Origin: Gammaproteobacteria bacterium
GTDB lineage: Bacteria > Pseudomonadota > Gammaproteobacteria > S144-34
Length of the DNA: 7,960 nucleotides
Reading direction: 5' to 3'
Assembly (NCBI GenBank): GCA_015487895.1
Contig: WFOW01000282.1
Coordinates: 1-7,960 of the forward strand
Shown: piece by piece, positions 5,800-7,960 of the stretch
How the letters are laid out: the number at the start of each line of letters is the position of its first letter
Position numbering within the stretch: position 1 is the stretch's first letter
Notes under the pieces: generated by a model
Seen by the model: the letters and a program-made list of their open reading frames with translations, nothing else
Database searches by the model: none
What the model was told of the DNA's origin: nothing
Program-made: the position numbers and the translations under genes

Positions 5800-7335
5800 A
5801 TGCCGCACGCGGCCTCTGTGAGCCGGCCCCCTTCGCGCAGCCCCGATTCCTGGGTGGAGGCGCTGGAGGAGTCCAAGCTTCCGGTGCTCGCCCGCACCGC
5901 GCGCGAGGTCGGCACGGTCACGGGACGGGAGGATGCCTCCGTGGCCGAGCTGGCGGCGGTGGTGCTCCGGGATGCGCCGCTCACCGCGCGCGTGCTGCAC
6001 GTGGCCAACAGCAGCTACTACAACCCCGCGTCCACCCCCATCAGCACGGTGAGCCGGGCGGTCGTCGTCCTCGGCTTCGAGGCCGTGCGCAGCATCTGCC
6101 TCTCGGCGGCCGTGGTCGAGAGCCTGTCGGACGCGCCTCCCGCCGGGCGCGTGCTGGAGGAGCTCGCCCGTGCCGTGCATGCGGCGGTGCAGGCAAAGGC
6201 CCTCGAGGGGGCGCGCGGCGGTGCCCGCGGCGAGGAGGTCTTCATCGCCGCGCTCCTGCACCGGATCGGGCCGATGGTGTTCTGGTGGGGAGGCGGAGAA
6301 GCGGCCCAGGAGCTGGCACGGGCGCTCGAGGAGAGGGACGGGGAGGATCCGGCGGAGGTGGAAAGATCGGTCCTCGGCTTCTCCCTCGACCGCCTCACGG
6401 CGGCCCTCAGCCGCAGCTGGCGTCTCGGCCCGCTGGTGGAGGAGGCCCTGTCCCACCGCCCGGCCGATCCCGCGGCGCGCATCGCGCGTGGCAGCCATGC
6501 CCTGGTGGAGGCGATCGGCCGCGGCGGCTGGGCCTCGCCCGAGGCGCAGATGGCCCTGCGCGAGCTCGCCCGCAGCGCCGGGCTGGAGCTGGAGGAGGTG
6601 GTGCGTGTGGCGCGGGAGAGCGAGCGGCACGCCGAGGAGACGGCGCGTGCCCTCGGCGGCGAGCCTTTGGCAGCGGCCCTCACCGCCCGTGCCGGAGGGA
6701 AGGCGCCGCCCGCCCACGAGGAGCGGAAGGGGGCTCCCGCCCCGGGCCCGTCGTTCCCGTCCGTGCATGCGCATGGCGGCGGGGAGGGCGCGCCAGCGGG
6801 CTGGTCCGCCCCCGAGCCCGATCCCATGCTCCAGCTTCGCATCCTGCGCGAGCTCGCGGCGCTCCTCGACGAGCGCCCCAACGTGGTGCTGATGCTGGAG
6901 ATGGTGCTGGAGGGCCTGCACCGCGGCGTCGGCATGGACCGGGCCCTGTTCGCCCTGCTGTCTCCCGACAGGCGCCTGCTGCGCGCCAAGCACGCCATCG
7001 GCGCGGAGACGGAGACCCTGCGCAGGGCCTTCAGGTTCCCGCTGTCGGAGCCCAACGCCATCGTCTCCGTGCTGGAGGGCGGCAGGGCGGTGCTCGTGGA
7101 CCCCGCCGAGGGAGAAAACCTGGGTCTCACTCCGGAGGTGCTTGCTGTCACGGGCGGCTGTCCCTTCTGCGCGGCGCCGCTGCGGGTGGGGCGCCGCGCG
7201 ATCGGGCTGCTCTATGCCGACCGCCGCCCGAGCGGACGGCCCATCGACGCCGAGAGCTTCGCCTCCTTCCGGCAGTTCGGCCAGCAGGCCAACCTGGGGC
7301 TGGCGGCGCTGGAGCTGCACCGCGCATCCCCGTGA
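5800..7335 (+). CDS. HDOD-GAF signalling protein
   Basis: The protein has 511 aa in three parts. Residues about 17-220 form an HDOD domain: LPVLARTAREV (27-37), LRDAPLTARVLHVANSSYY (56-74), ISTVSRAVVVLGFEAVRS (81-98) and VFIAALLHRIG (147-157). HDOD is related to HD phosphohydrolases but lacks the metal-binding His-Asp pair, as here (LLHRIG), so it is probably a protein-interaction or regulatory module. Residues about 296-340 are a Gly/Pro/Ala-rich linker. Residues about 343-508 form a GAF domain, ending CPFCAAPLRVGRRAIGLLYADR (from 454); the ligand is unknown. HDOD-GAF proteins are common in Gammaproteobacteria and some HDOD proteins affect motility, biofilm or cyclic-di-GMP signalling. No signal peptide or membrane segment is seen, so it is cytoplasmic. 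It converges on an EAL gene 28 bp away. I do not recognise a specific named orthologue. Confidence 0.88.
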   Translation: MPHAASVSRPPSRSPDSWVEALEESKLPVLARTAREVGTVTGREDASVAELAAVVLRDAPLTARVLHVANSSYYNPASTPISTVSRAVVVLGFEAVRSICLSAAVVESLSDAPPAGRVLEELARAVHAAVQAKALEGARGGARGEEVFIAALLHRIGPMVFWWGGGEAAQELARALEERDGEDPAEVERSVLGFSLDRLTAALSRSWRLGPLVEEALSHRPADPAARIARGSHALVEAIGRGGWASPEAQMALRELARSAGLELEEVVRVARESERHAEETARALGGEPLAAALTARAGGKAPPAHEERKGAPAPGPSFPSVHAHGGGEGAPAGWSAPEPDPMLQLRILRELAALLDERPNVVLMLEMVLEGLHRGVGMDRALFALLSPDRRLLRAKHAIGAETETLRRAFRFPLSEPNAIVSVLEGGRAVLVDPAEGENLGLTPEVLAVTGGCPFCAAPLRVGRRAIGLLYADRRPSGRPIDAESFASFRQFGQQANLGLAALELHRASP

Positions 7336-7363
7336 AGGGGGCGGCCGGCCTGCGCGCGCGATC

Positions 7364-7960
7364 TCAGCCTCCGCCCCCGCCGCCGGATGCGCGGAGCGGG
7401 CCGGCCCCGATGCGCTCGAGCACGCGCGCCAGCTCCGAGGCCGGCACCGGGGGGCTCAGCAGGAAGCCCTGCATGACGCGGCATCCGCGTGCGGCGAGCC
7501 ATTCGCGCTGCGCCTCGGTCTCGACGCCCTCGGCGACGGTGTCGAGACGCAGGCTGCGCGCCATCGCCAGGATGGCCTCGACGATGGCGGCGTCGTCGCT
7601 CTGCGACGTGACCTGCCGGGTGAAGGCCTGGTCGATCTTGAGGGCGTCGACGGGGAAGCGCTTGAGGTAGGTGAGCGAGGAATAGCCGGTTCCGAAGTCG
7701 TCGATGGCGATGCGCGTCCCCATCCCGCGCAGGCTGCGCAGGATCTCGCTGGCGGTGTCGGTCGCCTGCATGAGGGCGCTCTCGGTGATCTCGATCTCGA
7801 GCATGGCGGGATCCATGCCCGCATCGCGCACGAGCTCCGCCAGGCGGCGGGGCACGTCCGGCTGGCGAAGCTGGCAGGCCGAGACGTTGACGGCGAGCCG
7901 CGGCAGCGTGAGGCCGGCTGCCCGCAGGCGCGCCATGTCCGCGGCGGCTTTCGCCACCAC
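7364..7960 (-). CDS. EAL-domain cyclic-di-GMP phosphodiesterase, C-terminal part (5' end outside window)
   Basis: EAL domains hydrolyse cyclic-di-GMP to linear pGpG. The visible 198 codons cover most of the domain; the reading frame stays open to the right edge, and the GTG there is probably internal. Seen in order: LAVNVSACQLR (Asn ligand), LEIEITESALM (Glu), IAIDDFGTGYSSLTYLKRFP (Asp-Asp pair and loop 6), VDALKIDQAF (catalytic Lys), LDTVAEGVETEAQ (Glu) and GCRVMQGFLLSPP (Gln). All catalytic positions in this part are intact, so activity is likely if the EAL motif itself, upstream of the visible part, is also intact. The N-terminal sensor domains or a GGDEF partner cannot be seen. The C-terminus ends in a run of six glycines. 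It converges on the HDOD-GAF gene. Confidence 0.93.
   Translation of the reverse strand: MVAKAAADMARLRAAGLTLPRLAVNVSACQLRQPDVPRRLAELVRDAGMDPAMLEIEITESALMQATDTASEILRSLRGMGTRIAIDDFGTGYSSLTYLKRFPVDALKIDQAFTRQVTSQSDDAAIVEAILAMARSLRLDTVAEGVETEAQREWLAARGCRVMQGFLLSPPVPASELARVLERIGAGPLRASGGGGGG

Noticed and set aside
4944..7670. Plus-strand open frame of about 908 codons
   Set aside because: It runs through the cnoX-like and HDOD-GAF genes in another frame, is Arg/Pro/Ala-rich, and has no domain pattern.

Overview
The window is very G+C-rich and gene-dense and looks chromosomal. It suggests a high-GC gammaproteobacterium, because the RNase R, RlmB and tRNA-Leu sequences read almost motif for motif like E. 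coli and Pseudomonas types. The order rnr-rlmB and a tRNA-Leu gene beside rnr also fit that group. I cannot name a genus from sequence alone.

Left half (1-4313, all on the minus strand): a compact RNA-metabolism cluster transcribed right to left. The order is rnr (RNase R), rlmB (23S rRNA 2'-O-methyltransferase), an archease gene and rtcB (RNA ligase, cut by the window's left edge). rnr and rlmB are 9 bp apart and in the same frame. rlmB and archease are 55 bp apart, archease and rtcB 25 bp. The cluster joins 3'-to-5' RNA decay, rRNA modification and RNA repair. RtcB has its metal-site residues at the same numbers as the archaeal enzyme and is paired with its activator archease.

Middle (4314-4669): a divergent control region. 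It holds a G+C palindrome in the rnr leader, a strong sigma70-type promoter (perfect TTGACA, 17-bp spacer, TAGATT), a hairpin in the tRNA leader, and a complete tRNA-Leu(CAG) gene with encoded CCA. About 147 bp with no gene follow, holding only a weak stem-loop and a short palindrome.

Right half (4670-7960): first a CnoX/YbbN-like thioredoxin-TPR holdase that lacks the first active-site cysteine. Next comes a 224-bp gap with a possible sigma28-type promoter, then an HDOD-GAF signalling protein. Last, converging on it with only 28 bp between, is the C-terminal part of an EAL-domain cyclic-di-GMP phosphodiesterase (its 5' part is beyond the window). The last two genes point to regulatory signalling, probably of motility or lifestyle, but no direct link between them is shown.

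I see no CRISPR array, insertion sequence, phage gene or clearly new multi-gene system. The most interesting points are the archaeal-like RtcB/archease pair attached to the rnr-rlmB unit, the cysteine pattern of the CnoX homologue, and several small regulatory structures.
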